DNA of 64,000 nucleotides from Litorivita sp040371945 (GTDB lineage: Bacteria; Pseudomonadota; Alphaproteobacteria; Rhodobacterales; Rhodobacteraceae). Position 1 is the first letter of the stretch, and each line of letters begins with the position of its first letter. The notes beneath the pieces were generated by a model. The model did not search any database. It was not told the DNA's origin and saw only the letters and a list, made by a program, of their open reading frames with translations. The translations under genes and the position numbers were made by a program. This document shows positions 14,496-23,357 of the stretch, one piece after another. The DNA lies in assembly GCF_040371945.1 (NCBI RefSeq), contig NZ_BAABWS010000001.1, positions 62,001 to 126,000 of the forward strand, given 5' to 3'.

Positions 14496-16250
14496 ATGGG
14501 CACGAAGGCAGATCAGGCATCGGGCTTTGGCGCGCGGCTTGGGCAGCTGATCGGGCAGATTTACCCGCATCTGGACCGTGACATCCTCGCCTCTCAGGTG
14601 GTCGAGGCCTTTTGGCCCGAAGAACGCCACCGCCGCAAACGCCGCCGCGCTGCCGGAAACCAGCAATGGTCCGAGGCCGATGCGATGGTCATCACCTATG
14701 GCAATACCATCGTGGACGGCGCGCATAAGCCTTTGGATTTGCTGCGCGACTTTTTGCACGAGCATCTGGCGGGGGTGGTCAACGGCGTGCATATCTTGCC
14801 GTTTTTTCCCTATACCTCCGACGACGGATTTGCGGTGACGGATTATCGCGCCGTGAATCCGCTTTTGGGCGATTGGCAGGACATCGCGCGCATCGGGTCG
14901 GAGTTTTTGCTCATGTCCGATCTGGTGCTCAATCATGTCTCCTCGCAATCGGTCTGGTTCAATGCCTATTTGCAAGGCCATGCGCCCTATGACCGGTTTT
15001 TCTTTGAAGCCAGCCCCGACGACGACCTGAGCCAAGTGGTGCGCCCCCGCACGCAGCCCTTGCTGCGCGAGGTCGAAACCGCAGATGGGCCGCGCCATGT
15101 CTGGTGCACCTTCAGCCATGATCAGGTCGATCTGGATTTCTCCAACCCTGAGGTTTTGCTCGAATTTTTGCGGGTGATGCGGCTGCATATCGACCAAGGG
15201 GTGCGCATCATCCGGCTCGATGCGGTAGCGTTTTTGTGGAAAGAGGTGGGCACCAATTGCATCCACCTGCCGCAGACCCATGCCATCGTGAAATTGATGC
15301 GGCTTTTGGCCGATTACGCCACCGAGCCTGTGATTCTGCTCACCGAAACCAATGTGCCCAATGCCGAGAACCTGTCCTATTTCGGGCGCGGCGAAGAGGC
15401 CCATGCGGTCTATAATTTCACCCTGCCGCCCTTGGTTTTGCATGCGATGCTCTCGGGATCGGCGCGGCATTTGCTGCGCTGGCAAGGCGCGATGCCGCCG
15501 GCGCAAATGGGATGTGCCTACCTCAACTTCACCGCCTCGCATGACGGCATCGGGATGCGCCCCGCCGAGGGCAAACTCACCCCCGATGAGACCGCGCAAG
15601 TCATCGCAGCGGTGCAAGACTTCGGCGGGCGGGTTTCGATGCGGGCGCTGCCCGATGGCGGGCAATCGGCCTATGAGCTCAATATCACATGGTATGAGGC
15701 GATGAAGGGGACATTCGCGGGCGAGGATGCGCATCAGTTCGAACGTTTCATCGCCAGTCAGACCTTGGTCATGGCGCTCGAAGGGATTCCGGCATTTTAT
15801 ATCCACGCGCTTTTGGGCACGCCCAATGACGTCGAGGGGGTGGAAAAATCGGGCCATAACCGCGCGATCAACCGTGCGCGGCTCGATTATCCGGCGCTAC
15901 AGGCCGAGCTTGCCGACCCGAACAGCCGCACGGCGCGGGTCCTGTCGGAGCTGCGCCGCCGGATCGGTATTCGCGGCGCGCAGGGGGCGTTTCACCCCAA
16001 TGCGACGCAGTTCACCTTGCAACTCGATGACCGGATTTTCGGCCTCTGGCGGCAAAGCATCGACCGGCGGCAATCGGTTTTCGCCCTGCATAACGTCAGC
16101 GCCCAGAGCCTCAAATTGCGCCCCGAACAGATCAACCTGATCGAGGGCGAGCTCTGGACCGATCTTTTGACCGGCGATGTGATCGATCCGGCGGGCGGCG
16201 CGATTGAATTTTCGCCCTATCAATGCCGCTGGATCAGCAACCAAAGCTAG
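14496..16250 (+). CDS. GH13_18 sugar phosphorylase, probably glucosylglycerate phosphorylase
   Basis: 584 residues. It has the (beta/alpha)8 barrel signatures of the sucrose phosphorylase subfamily: GVHILPFFPYTSDDGFAVTDY near the N-terminus, LMSDLVLNHVS, the nucleophile segment IIRLDAVAFLWKE, the acid/base segment ILLTETNVP, and FTASHDGIGMRP. Subfamily members cleave an alpha-glucoside with phosphate to give alpha-glucose 1-phosphate. Synthase and phosphatase genes for glucosylglycerate lie just downstream on the opposite strand, so glucosylglycerate is the likeliest substrate; sucrose or glucosylglycerol are alternatives. No signal peptide is seen, so it is cytosolic. Confidence 0.85.
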   Translation: MGTKADQASGFGARLGQLIGQIYPHLDRDILASQVVEAFWPEERHRRKRRRAAGNQQWSEADAMVITYGNTIVDGAHKPLDLLRDFLHEHLAGVVNGVHILPFFPYTSDDGFAVTDYRAVNPLLGDWQDIARIGSEFLLMSDLVLNHVSSQSVWFNAYLQGHAPYDRFFFEASPDDDLSQVVRPRTQPLLREVETADGPRHVWCTFSHDQVDLDFSNPEVLLEFLRVMRLHIDQGVRIIRLDAVAFLWKEVGTNCIHLPQTHAIVKLMRLLADYATEPVILLTETNVPNAENLSYFGRGEEAHAVYNFTLPPLVLHAMLSGSARHLLRWQGAMPPAQMGCAYLNFTASHDGIGMRPAEGKLTPDETAQVIAAVQDFGGRVSMRALPDGGQSAYELNITWYEAMKGTFAGEDAHQFERFIASQTLVMALEGIPAFYIHALLGTPNDVEGVEKSGHNRAINRARLDYPALQAELADPNSRTARVLSELRRRIGIRGAQGAFHPNATQFTLQLDDRIFGLWRQSIDRRQSVFALHNVSAQSLKLRPEQINLIEGELWTDLLTGDVIDPAGGAIEFSPYQCRWISNQS

Positions 16251-16296
16251 GTTAGGCTGACCCTAGGGTAATACGAGTAACCATCGGGGTATCACC

Positions 16297-16761
16297 ATGG
16301 GTCATAGCTTTCGTCTCGCCGCTTTCATCGCAATCATCTCCGCCAGCGCCGTGCAGGCGGACATCAGGCCGCTGTCGGGCACATGGCAGGGGGCCTCGCA
16401 ATTGACCGGCCAAAGCGGATGCCCGCCCGATCTGACCTCTGCAGCCCCCACATCGGGCGGCTATGCGCCGCGCTACATTGCCTTTCCCGATGTCTTTGAT
16501 GGCGCCGCCATTGCGGGCGATTTCACATGGGTGCGCGTGGCCGAAAACCATTGGCGCGCGCAAGACACCCAAAGCCGCAGCACGCCGCTCGGGGCGCTGC
16601 GGATCAGCTTTGAGCATGATCTCTATGTCGAGAGCGAAACCAATATGCGCCAGCTGTCCTCGCTCACCGCGCGGTTTCCTGCCGCGATGGTGCAGATGAT
16701 CGGCGGAGCAAGCCAATGCACCATGACATCAAGGGTCGATCACGCCCGCGTCGGGGATTAG
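16297..16761 (+). CDS. Hypothetical secreted protein
   Basis: 154 residues with a signal peptide (SFRLAAFIAIISASAVQA) and a mature part starting DIRPLSGTWQGASQLTG, reminiscent of small secreted domains that begin with a GxWxG motif. Two cysteines (SGCPPD and SQCTMT) could form a disulfide. I do not recognise a family. It follows the GH13 gene by 46 bases in the same direction and may be cotranscribed; it converges on the synthase gene, whose stop is 3 bases away. Any role in sugar metabolism would be a guess. Confidence 0.65.
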   Translation: MGHSFRLAAFIAIISASAVQADIRPLSGTWQGASQLTGQSGCPPDLTSAAPTSGGYAPRYIAFPDVFDGAAIAGDFTWVRVAENHWRAQDTQSRSTPLGALRISFEHDLYVESETNMRQLSSLTARFPAAMVQMIGGASQCTMTSRVDHARVGD

Positions 16762-16764
16762 CGG

Positions 16765-17985
16765 TCAGCTGTATTCGGCAATATCGGCGTCGACCGCATC
16801 AATAATATCGCGCATCAAGGATTGATCGGCGGCATGGACGCGGTTCCATGTGGGGATGAAGGGCGTGTCGGAGGGAAACTCCAAAAACACATGCCCCGCC
16901 TCGATGATATTATTGGCAAAAAGCTCGATGGTTTTCTCTTCGGAATGGCGATCCACGCTCAGCCCGTTCATCTTGGCGTCGTTATAATAGCAATCCAACA
17001 GGTCGAGCGCCGAGCGGTAATAGGTCGCCTTGAGGGTGCGGAAAATCTCTTCGGTAAAGACGGTGCCATCGGCGGCCAGCTTGCGGTAGATGGCTTTGCA
17101 AATGTCGATCGACATACGCGACAGCCCTTTGGAGGCATCCTCGGGCGAGAGCACCTGATGTTTGTGGTCATAGGCGTCAGAAATCTCGACCTGACACACC
17201 GCCTTGGGGGCCAGATTGCGCCATGCTTCGGAGAGGACCCCGATTTCCAATCCCCAATCCGACGGGATGCGCAGATCGGGTAAAATCCCCGTGCGCATGG
17301 CGAATTCGCCCGACAGCGGATAGCGAAAGCTGCGCAGGAAATCGATATAATCGCGGTCCCCGATCACCCGTTTCAGGGCAATAAGCAGCGGCGAGACCAA
17401 GAGGCGGCTGACCCGTCCGTTGATTTTGCCCTCGCCGATGCGCGGGTAATAGCCTTTGGCGACCTGATAGGGAAAGGTCGGATTGACCACAGGATAGACC
17501 AGACGGGCCAGCATGTCGCGATCATAGGTCAGGATATCGCAATCGTGGATTGCGGCCACGGCGCTGTCTTGGCGCGCCATGAGATAGCCCAAAGAGGTCC
17601 ACACGTTTTTGCCCTTGCCTGGCTCCTTGGGCGCGAGGCCCAATTCGGTCAGACGCGCGTCAATCGCCTGCATCCGCGGGCTGTCGTTCCATATCACCAC
17701 ATGCTCTTGCGGCAGCACCGAGAAAAACTGCCGCGCATGGCGGTATTGCGCCTCATCGGCGCGGTCGAGGCCAATGATAATGCGGTGCAGATAGGGGACC
17801 TGCGCCAGTTCCTTGAGGATATTGGGCAGCGCCTCGCCTTCAAGCTCGGAAAACAGCGAGGGCAGGATCAAAGAGATTTTCCGTGTGGCGGCAAAGGTTT
17901 GCAACTCATGTGTGATTTGCTCTGCGCTGCGGGTGCGCAGGTTGTGCAAGGTTGCGATATTACCGTTTTGATGAAAATCAGCCAC
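16765..17985 (-). CDS. gpgS: Glucosyl-3-phosphoglycerate synthase-like glycosyltransferase (GT81-type)
   Basis: 406 residues. The GT-A fold is marked by SLILPSLFSELEGEALPNIL at the N-terminus, a nucleotide-binding segment KNVWTSLGYLMA and the metal-binding AIHDCDILTYDRDML. Later QVAKGYYPRIGEGKINGRVSRLL matches the acceptor-binding region known from GpgS/MpgS proteins. The enzyme transfers glucose from NDP-glucose to 3-phosphoglycerate to make glucosyl-3-phosphoglycerate, precursor of the compatible solute glucosylglycerate. A MpgP-type phosphatase gene is 17 bases upstream on the same strand, supporting the assignment. Mannosyl specificity is a possible alternative. Confidence 0.82.
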   Translation of the reverse strand: MADFHQNGNIATLHNLRTRSAEQITHELQTFAATRKISLILPSLFSELEGEALPNILKELAQVPYLHRIIIGLDRADEAQYRHARQFFSVLPQEHVVIWNDSPRMQAIDARLTELGLAPKEPGKGKNVWTSLGYLMARQDSAVAAIHDCDILTYDRDMLARLVYPVVNPTFPYQVAKGYYPRIGEGKINGRVSRLLVSPLLIALKRVIGDRDYIDFLRSFRYPLSGEFAMRTGILPDLRIPSDWGLEIGVLSEAWRNLAPKAVCQVEISDAYDHKHQVLSPEDASKGLSRMSIDICKAIYRKLAADGTVFTEEIFRTLKATYYRSALDLLDCYYNDAKMNGLSVDRHSEEKTIELFANNIIEAGHVFLEFPSDTPFIPTWNRVHAADQSLMRDIIDAVDADIAEYS

Positions 17986-18002
17986 GCGGGTCGGCTCCTT
18001 AT

Positions 18003-18812
18003 TTATGGGGTGTTACGGCTCTGTGCTTGGGTCGAGGTTAGCCCTAACATCACCTCGTTCCAACCGGCGGGACCGGCTTTTTGACTGTATATCGTGCGGC
18101 GCGCCTCATTTTTAGGCAGATCGGGAAGGGGGGCGCCATGGGGGTTGGCGATCACCACGGCGATGTCGGCAGCAGCCAGCATTTCGCTGTCATTGGGCGC
18201 ATCGCCAAGGGCAATCGTCTCGCGCGCACCATACTGCGCCGTGATTTCTTCCATACGGTCGGCCTTGGTGGCGCCAAAGCTCAGCGTCAAATACCGCCCG
18301 CCCATACGCGCCCGAATGCCCGCGCATGCCAGCGCCGCAATAAAGGCCTCTTGCGAGGTGCCACGGGTTTGGGCGATTTGCGCGTCCCAAACCCCCGGTT
18401 CGGAAAATCCGCGCGCCTTGGCAAGTTCGGCCGAGGCGAGCGGCAGGCCGGTCAGTTTGGCGACCTGCGCTGCGTCCAGATCGCCAAAGCCGCAAAATGG
18501 CGCGAGAAGGGGCGCGGGCAGGGCGTTTAGCGCCGCGCGCAGCTTGGCATAATCGCCCCCCGTCGTGGCGCCCGTCTCGCCCGCAGGCAAAATTCCCGCA
18601 CCGTTCTCGACAATCGCGGGGCAATGCGAAAACCCCATGGCGGCGCGCAGCGGCGCGATCTCGGCGGCGGTCTTCGACGAGGCCAGAACCAGAGGTATCC
18701 CAAGCTCTTTGAGCAGGCTCAGCGCGGGCAGGGCGGGCGCGAAATCATAGGTCTCGTGATCGAGCAGCGTGCCGTCGAGATCGGAGAATACGACTTTACC
18801 GAAATTTGCCAT
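18003..18812 (-). CDS. HAD-family glucosyl/mannosyl-3-phosphoglycerate phosphatase
   Basis: 269 residues. The HAD nucleophile motif is VVFSDLDGTLLDHETY, motif II lies in LVLASSKTAAEIAPL, and the distal acidic motif in IALGDAPNDSEMLAAAD; the cap follows the MpgP/YedP type (PAIVENGAGIL). It should dephosphorylate the product of the synthase encoded 17 bases downstream, releasing glucosylglycerate. The ATG at 18812 has an AGAGG site; longer in-frame starts would run back through the tRNA-Val gene at 18860-18935 and are rejected. With the synthase it forms a two-gene operon. Confidence 0.83.
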   Translation of the reverse strand: MANFGKVVFSDLDGTLLDHETYDFAPALPALSLLKELGIPLVLASSKTAAEIAPLRAAMGFSHCPAIVENGAGILPAGETGATTGGDYAKLRAALNALPAPLLAPFCGFGDLDAAQVAKLTGLPLASAELAKARGFSEPGVWDAQIAQTRGTSQEAFIAALACAGIRARMGGRYLTLSFGATKADRMEEITAQYGARETIALGDAPNDSEMLAAADIAVVIANPHGAPLPDLPKNEARRTIYSQKAGPAGWNEVMLGLTSTQAQSRNTP

Positions 18813-18859
18813 CTTGCCTCTTGCATCCCCGATATCTTTTGCGCTAAACGCCCCCTCAC

Positions 18860-18935
<76 letters not shown>

Positions 18936-19001
18936 TTCCCCACCGTTACATGATTTGACAAGACAACGCCGCATCGGCCTGTCCGGTTCCCTTTGCGCGG
19001 C

Positions 19002-19925
19002 CTATGAGGCGCGATCCACGCGCATTTGCTCGCTCATCCGGCGCGCTTCGGACAGCAGGGCGGCGATCACCGGCGTATGGGGCGCGCGCTGCACCGCGAT
19101 CAATCCCACACAGGGCGCGGCGGGCGGATCGGCGATCTCGCGGATCACGATTTCGGGGCGGCCCGCGGCAAGGAACTGCGCCAGTTGCACCGGCAGGATG
19201 GTCGCCAAATCCCCCGCCATGACCTGCGCCATCAAGGCCACGGTTGAGTTGCTTTCCAATGCGGGCAGCGGGGCGAGGCCCTGCGCGGCAAAGCTGCGGG
19301 TCAATATCTTGCGGTTTTGCATATCGGGCGGGAGCAGGCACAACCGGCTGCGCGCGATGTCTTCCCATGTGGGCGGCGCGGGGTTTTGCGCCAAGGCGCT
19401 GCCGCGCGCGCAGACAAGGCGGTAATGCTCGTCATAGAGCGGCAAGGCCGTCATCCGCCCCAGCGCCGCACCGTCCAGATAGGTAACGCCCGCGTCGATT
19501 TGCAAATCCGCCATGCCGCTCAATATCTCGTCGGAAGTCTGCGACAGAAGGCTCAGCCGCACATCGGGGTGGCGTGCCCGAAACCGCGCCGCCAGATCCG
19601 CCGCCACGCTCAAGGCCGTGGGGATCACTGCAAGGCGCAAATCGCCCGAAAGCCCCGCCCCCGCACCGCGGCCCGACGCCCGCATCTCGGCGCGCATTTG
19701 ATGCGCATCGCCGACGATCTTGCGCGCCCAAACCAGCACCCTTTGCCCCTCCGGCGTCAACCCGCCATAGCGCGCGCCGCGAATGACCAGCGTCACGCCC
19801 AATTGCGCCTCAAGCTGTTTGATCGCCGCCGACAGGCTGGGCTGCGCCACGCCGCAGGCGGCTGCGGCTTTGCCAAAATGGCCCTCGCGGGCCAGCGCAA
19901 TGAACATCTCGAGTTTGTCAATCAT
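19002..19925 (-). CDS. LysR-family transcriptional regulator
   Basis: 307 residues. The N-terminal winged HTH (LEMFIALAREGHFGKAAAACGVAQPSLSAAIKQLEAQLG) is followed by the periplasmic-binding-protein-like effector domain (DLRLAVIPTALSVAADLAARF, ATILPVQLAQFLAAGRPEIV). LysR proteins work as tetramers that activate or repress, often of a divergent gene. Here the divergent side (19926-20084) holds no gene start, only the end of icd, so the target is probably elsewhere. A similar LysR type accompanies formate dehydrogenase clusters in some relatives, but nothing here tests that. Confidence 0.88.
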   Translation of the reverse strand: MIDKLEMFIALAREGHFGKAAAACGVAQPSLSAAIKQLEAQLGVTLVIRGARYGGLTPEGQRVLVWARKIVGDAHQMRAEMRASGRGAGAGLSGDLRLAVIPTALSVAADLAARFRARHPDVRLSLLSQTSDEILSGMADLQIDAGVTYLDGAALGRMTALPLYDEHYRLVCARGSALAQNPAPPTWEDIARSRLCLLPPDMQNRKILTRSFAAQGLAPLPALESNSTVALMAQVMAGDLATILPVQLAQFLAAGRPEIVIREIADPPAAPCVGLIAVQRAPHTPVIAALLSEARRMSEQMRVDRAS

Positions 19926-20032
19926 CGGGGCAGTGTGCCCAATGGGGCGGCGAGTTGGAAGCGCTATTGCGCCTCCAAGCCCCCGTGCGGAGCGGCCTTG
20001 GCAGTTTCGGGCTAACCTGAGGGTTTGAAATG

Positions 20033-20064
20033 CAAAAGCGCGCCGCAGATGCGACGCGCTTTGC
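20033..20064 (-). terminator. Terminator after icd
   Basis: Long stem AAAGCGCG-C-CGC / GCG-A-CGCGCTTT around AGAT, with a T-run (TTTTGC) on the minus strand, 21 bases past the icd stop. Confidence 0.8.
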
Positions 20065-20084
20065 GTGGGCCTATGCGCTGCGGC

Positions 20085-22286
20085 CTAGCCGATGATCGCG
20101 TTGAGCGTCGCCGACGGGCGCATCACCTTTGCGGTTTTGTCCGCATCCCCGTGGTAATAGCCGCCAAGGTCCACGGCATTGCCTTCTGCGCCCTGAAGCT
20201 CCGCAAGGATTTTGGACTCGCCCGCGGCCAGTGCCTCGGCGATGGGGCCAAAATGCGCCGCCAAAGCCGCATCCTCGCCCTGCGCGGCAAGGCTTTCGGC
20301 CCAGTAACGCGCGAACCAGTAATGCGAGGTGCGGTTGTCGTTCTGGCCGACTTTGCGCTCGGGGCTGTTGCCGTTCATCAAAACCTTTTGCGTGGCCTCT
20401 TCGATCGCGGCGCCAAAGACGGCGGCGGCTTTCTTGCCCTTGGCTTGGGCGAGGAAGTTGAAGCTTTCGCCCAGCGCGCAGAATTCGCCAAGGCTGTCCC
20501 AACGCAGGTGGTTTTGCTCCATCAGCTGTTGCACGTGTTTGGGGGCCGAGCCGCCCGCACCGGTTTCGAACAAGCCGCCGCCATTCATCAATTTGACGAT
20601 GGAGAGCATTTTCGCCGATGTGCCCAGCTCCAAGATCGGGAAAAGATCGGTCAGATAGTCGCGCAGCACGTTGCCCGTGATGGTCACGCAATCCTCGCCC
20701 TTGGTCATGACCTCGAGGGTGAAGCGCGTGGCCTCGCGCGGGGCCATGATCGGAATGTCGATACCGGCCTCTTTGAGGGCGGGGGTCACATATTGGATCA
20801 TCTGTGCGTCATGGGCACGGTTTGCGTCAAGCCAGAACGCCGCCTTGCCGGTGGCTTTGGTGCGCTCGATGCCCAATTTGATCCAATCGAGGATCGGTGC
20901 CTTTTTCGCCGTGGCCGAGCGCCAGATATCGCCCGCCTCGACCTCATGCGAATGCAAAACCTCGCCCGAGGCCAGAACCACGCGGATCGTGCCCTTGGCG
21001 GGGGCTTCGAATGTGGTCGGGTGCGAGCCGTATTCCTCGGCTTTTTGCGCCATCAGGCCGACGTTGGAGACCGCGCCGCATGTGGTCACGTCCAGTTTTC
21101 CGTTTTCTTTGAAGTAGTTGATCGTCTCGTCATAGACGCCGGCATAGCAATTGTCGGGGATGCAGCATTTGGTGTCGGCGGCTTTGCCATCCGGCCCCCA
21201 GCCGATGCCGCCCGCGCGGATTACGGCGGGCATCGACGCATCGATGATCACATCCGAAGAGACGTGCAAATTGGTGATGCCAGTGTCGGAGTTGACCATA
21301 TAGAGCGGCGGTTTTCCGGCCAGAGCAGCGGCCAGATCGGCCTTCATCTCGGCATTGTCTGCGATGCGGGCATCCAGATCGCCAATCCCCGAATTGGGGT
21401 TCCAACCAAGCGCCTCAACCGCCGCGCCATGTTTGGCGAGGAAGTCTTCGAGGTAGACCGAGACGAAATGTCCGAAGATGATCGGGTCCGACACTTTCAT
21501 CATCGTGGCTTTGAGGTGCACCGAAAACAGCACGCCCGGCTCCATCGAGGCGATTTCGGCCTTGATGAAATCGCGCAGGGCGGCGGTGGACATGAAGGTC
21601 GCGTCCACCACGGTGCCCTCGTCATAGGACAGCCCGTCCTTGAGCACGCTCTCGGTGCCATCCGCGCCGGTGAAGGTGATCTTTGCGCCGCCCGCTTGCG
21701 CGGCGGTGATGGTGGCGGAGGTCTCGTTGGCATAAAAATCATTGCCGCTCATCGAGGCGACATGGGTCTTGCTTTGCGCGGTCCAGTCCCCCATCGAATG
21801 CGGGTTGGCCTTGGCATATTCCTTGACTGCCTTTGCGGCGCGGCGGTCAGAGTTGCCTTCGCGCAAAACGGGGTTCACGGCGGAGCCTTTGATCGCGTCA
21901 TAACGCTTGCGCACGTCTTTCTCCGCGTCACTTTGCGGGTCTTCGGGATAGTCGGGCAGGGCGTAGCCTTGACCTTGAAGCTCCTTGATCGCGGCGACAA
22001 GCTGCGGCACCGAGGCCGAGATATTCGGCAGTTTGATCACATTGGCTTCGGGCGTTTTGACCAATTGGCCCAATTCGGCCAGATCGTCCGAGATGCGCTG
22101 CGCTTCGGTCAGAAAGTCGGGAAAGGCCGACAGGATGCGCGCTGCGACCGAAATATTGCGGGTTTCGACATTGATATCCGCGGCTCCCGCAAAGGAGCGA
22201 ATGATCGGCAAGAGCGACGCGCTCGCCAATTCGGGGGCTTCGTCCACGATTGTATAAATAATGTCGGGGGTTTCGGTCTTGGCCAT
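20085..22286 (-). CDS. icd: NADP-dependent isocitrate dehydrogenase, monomeric type
   Basis: 733 residues, the usual length of the monomeric (IDH-II) class, which differs entirely from the dimeric ~400-residue enzyme. Recognisable parts are DIIYTIVDEAPELASASLLPI at the N-terminus, LKATMMKVSDPIIFGH, MVNSDTGITNLHVSSDVIIDASMP, the Cys pair in DTKCCIPDN, and WLDANRAHDAQMI. It converts isocitrate to 2-oxoglutarate and CO2 with NADPH formation in the TCA cycle. The ATG at 22286 is preceded by GGAGA; the open frame upstream of it is not conserved sequence. A strong terminator follows. Confidence 0.96.
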   Translation of the reverse strand: MAKTETPDIIYTIVDEAPELASASLLPIIRSFAGAADINVETRNISVAARILSAFPDFLTEAQRISDDLAELGQLVKTPEANVIKLPNISASVPQLVAAIKELQGQGYALPDYPEDPQSDAEKDVRKRYDAIKGSAVNPVLREGNSDRRAAKAVKEYAKANPHSMGDWTAQSKTHVASMSGNDFYANETSATITAAQAGGAKITFTGADGTESVLKDGLSYDEGTVVDATFMSTAALRDFIKAEIASMEPGVLFSVHLKATMMKVSDPIIFGHFVSVYLEDFLAKHGAAVEALGWNPNSGIGDLDARIADNAEMKADLAAALAGKPPLYMVNSDTGITNLHVSSDVIIDASMPAVIRAGGIGWGPDGKAADTKCCIPDNCYAGVYDETINYFKENGKLDVTTCGAVSNVGLMAQKAEEYGSHPTTFEAPAKGTIRVVLASGEVLHSHEVEAGDIWRSATAKKAPILDWIKLGIERTKATGKAAFWLDANRAHDAQMIQYVTPALKEAGIDIPIMAPREATRFTLEVMTKGEDCVTITGNVLRDYLTDLFPILELGTSAKMLSIVKLMNGGGLFETGAGGSAPKHVQQLMEQNHLRWDSLGEFCALGESFNFLAQAKGKKAAAVFGAAIEEATQKVLMNGNSPERKVGQNDNRTSHYWFARYWAESLAAQGEDAALAAHFGPIAEALAAGESKILAELQGAEGNAVDLGGYYHGDADKTAKVMRPSATLNAIIG

Positions 22287-22678
22287 CTGTCTCAATCTCC
22301 GCAGTTTGAGGGGGAGGCGCTTGGCACCGGCAGGGCGACAAACATCCTCGCGCGGGAGGTCGAAAGCGGGGAATCCGCCCCAACGCCGCGCCATTGGCCT
22401 CCGATTAAATGGGGTGCGGGCGATAGTCAATGTGTGCCGTTGTATACAATGGAGTTTTCCGCAGAAAATTTCGCGTATTTTGGGCGATGGGCGCGCTGCG
22501 TCCTGCAATGCGCGGCGATTGATCCATCACAAGCGCCGACAGCTATACCAGTTTGACACGTATCAAGGCTCGATGGGCCGTAATGGTTAATAATTGACCC
22601 AATGGCGTTGCCCATGCAAAATAACGGCATTGAAGACGACCATTTTTGAACGACAACCCTATTTGATGGAGACTTGAA
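22287..22678. other. Gene-free divergent promoter region between icd and a small secreted-protein gene
   Basis: Roughly 390 bases with no credible coding frame. The first half should hold the icd promoter and leader, the second half the promoter of the gene at 22679, which has a GGAGAC site. The stretch 22430-22480 is more A+T-rich. No palindromes of note were found. Confidence 0.5.
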
Positions 22679-23071
22679 ATGCGTTTTGCACGTCATACAG
22701 TTCCGGCCGCCGCCTTGGTGGCCGCTCTCACCGCAGCCCCTGTATCGGCCGACCCCGCAATCGGGTTCGGCGTCAGCTTTGCCTTTGGCGGCGGCGGTCC
22801 CGAAGCGGGCATCGGCTTGCGGGTATTTTCCGACGACCAGCGCGACGAGACCGTGGCCTCGATCGGAGTGGACTATATGTTCAAGTCCCGACGCGTGCGC
22901 CCGACCCTTGGCGCGGCCCGTTTGGGCGACAACCTCTATATCGGCTTGGATATCGGCTATGATTTCTCGGCAGGCTCTGTCGATTTCGGGATCAGCGGCG
23001 GCGCCGTGAATACCAAAAACCCAGCCGCGGCCGCTGCGCCCCTTGGCGGAGGCGGCGGCGGCGGGGCGTAG
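22679..23071 (+). CDS. Small secreted glycine-rich hypothetical protein
   Basis: 130 residues. The signal peptide RFARHTVPAAALVAALTAAPVSA is followed by alternating hydrophobic/polar strands rich in Gly (IGFGVSFAFGGGGPEAGIGLRVF, LYIGLDIGYDFSAGSVDFGISGGAV), suggesting a small beta structure such as an outer-membrane or surface hairpin protein. The C-terminus is an alanine run then GGGGGGGA. No family is recognised. It is the last chromosomal gene before the integrated island, whose left attachment repeat begins 174 bases after its stop. Confidence 0.65.
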   Translation: MRFARHTVPAAALVAALTAAPVSADPAIGFGVSFAFGGGGPEAGIGLRVFSDDQRDETVASIGVDYMFKSRRVRPTLGAARLGDNLYIGLDIGYDFSAGSVDFGISGGAVNTKNPAAAAAPLGGGGGGGA

Positions 23072-23245
23072 GCCGTAAAGTTTGCGGGCTAACTGCCGGA
23101 GCACGCAGCGGATCACCGCAAACACTCTCAATGACCGCGCGCAGATCTGCGGGCGGCCTGTATCTACGCGCAATATTGTGATGAAATATGGCGCCAACGG
23201 CCGAAAGCGGCATTGGCAATCGTAGCAGAAATACCCGAGGGGATT

Positions 23246-23263
23246 TTGGCTCCGGCGGTAGGG
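23246..23263. repeat. Left attachment site (attL)
   Basis: TTGGCTCCGGCGGTAGGG, identical to the 3' end of tRNA-Asn at 40335-40352. The match stops at the next base on the right (GGG-G here, GGG-A at the tRNA), so the core is exactly these 18 bases or a sub-part. Confidence 0.88.
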
Positions 23264-23357
23264 GCCGCAGAAGCTCCGGAAAAATCCAACAAAATCAAAG
23301 GCCGACCCTCTGCGAAACAGCCTTCGGACCTGCATTGTGCCCATCGAAGCGACACAG

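Noticed and set aside
20025..22556. Very long open frame on the plus strand opposite icd
   Set aside because: It is the antisense shadow of the monomeric isocitrate dehydrogenase gene; the translation is His/Arg/Gly-rich and matches no family. High GC codon use keeps such frames open.
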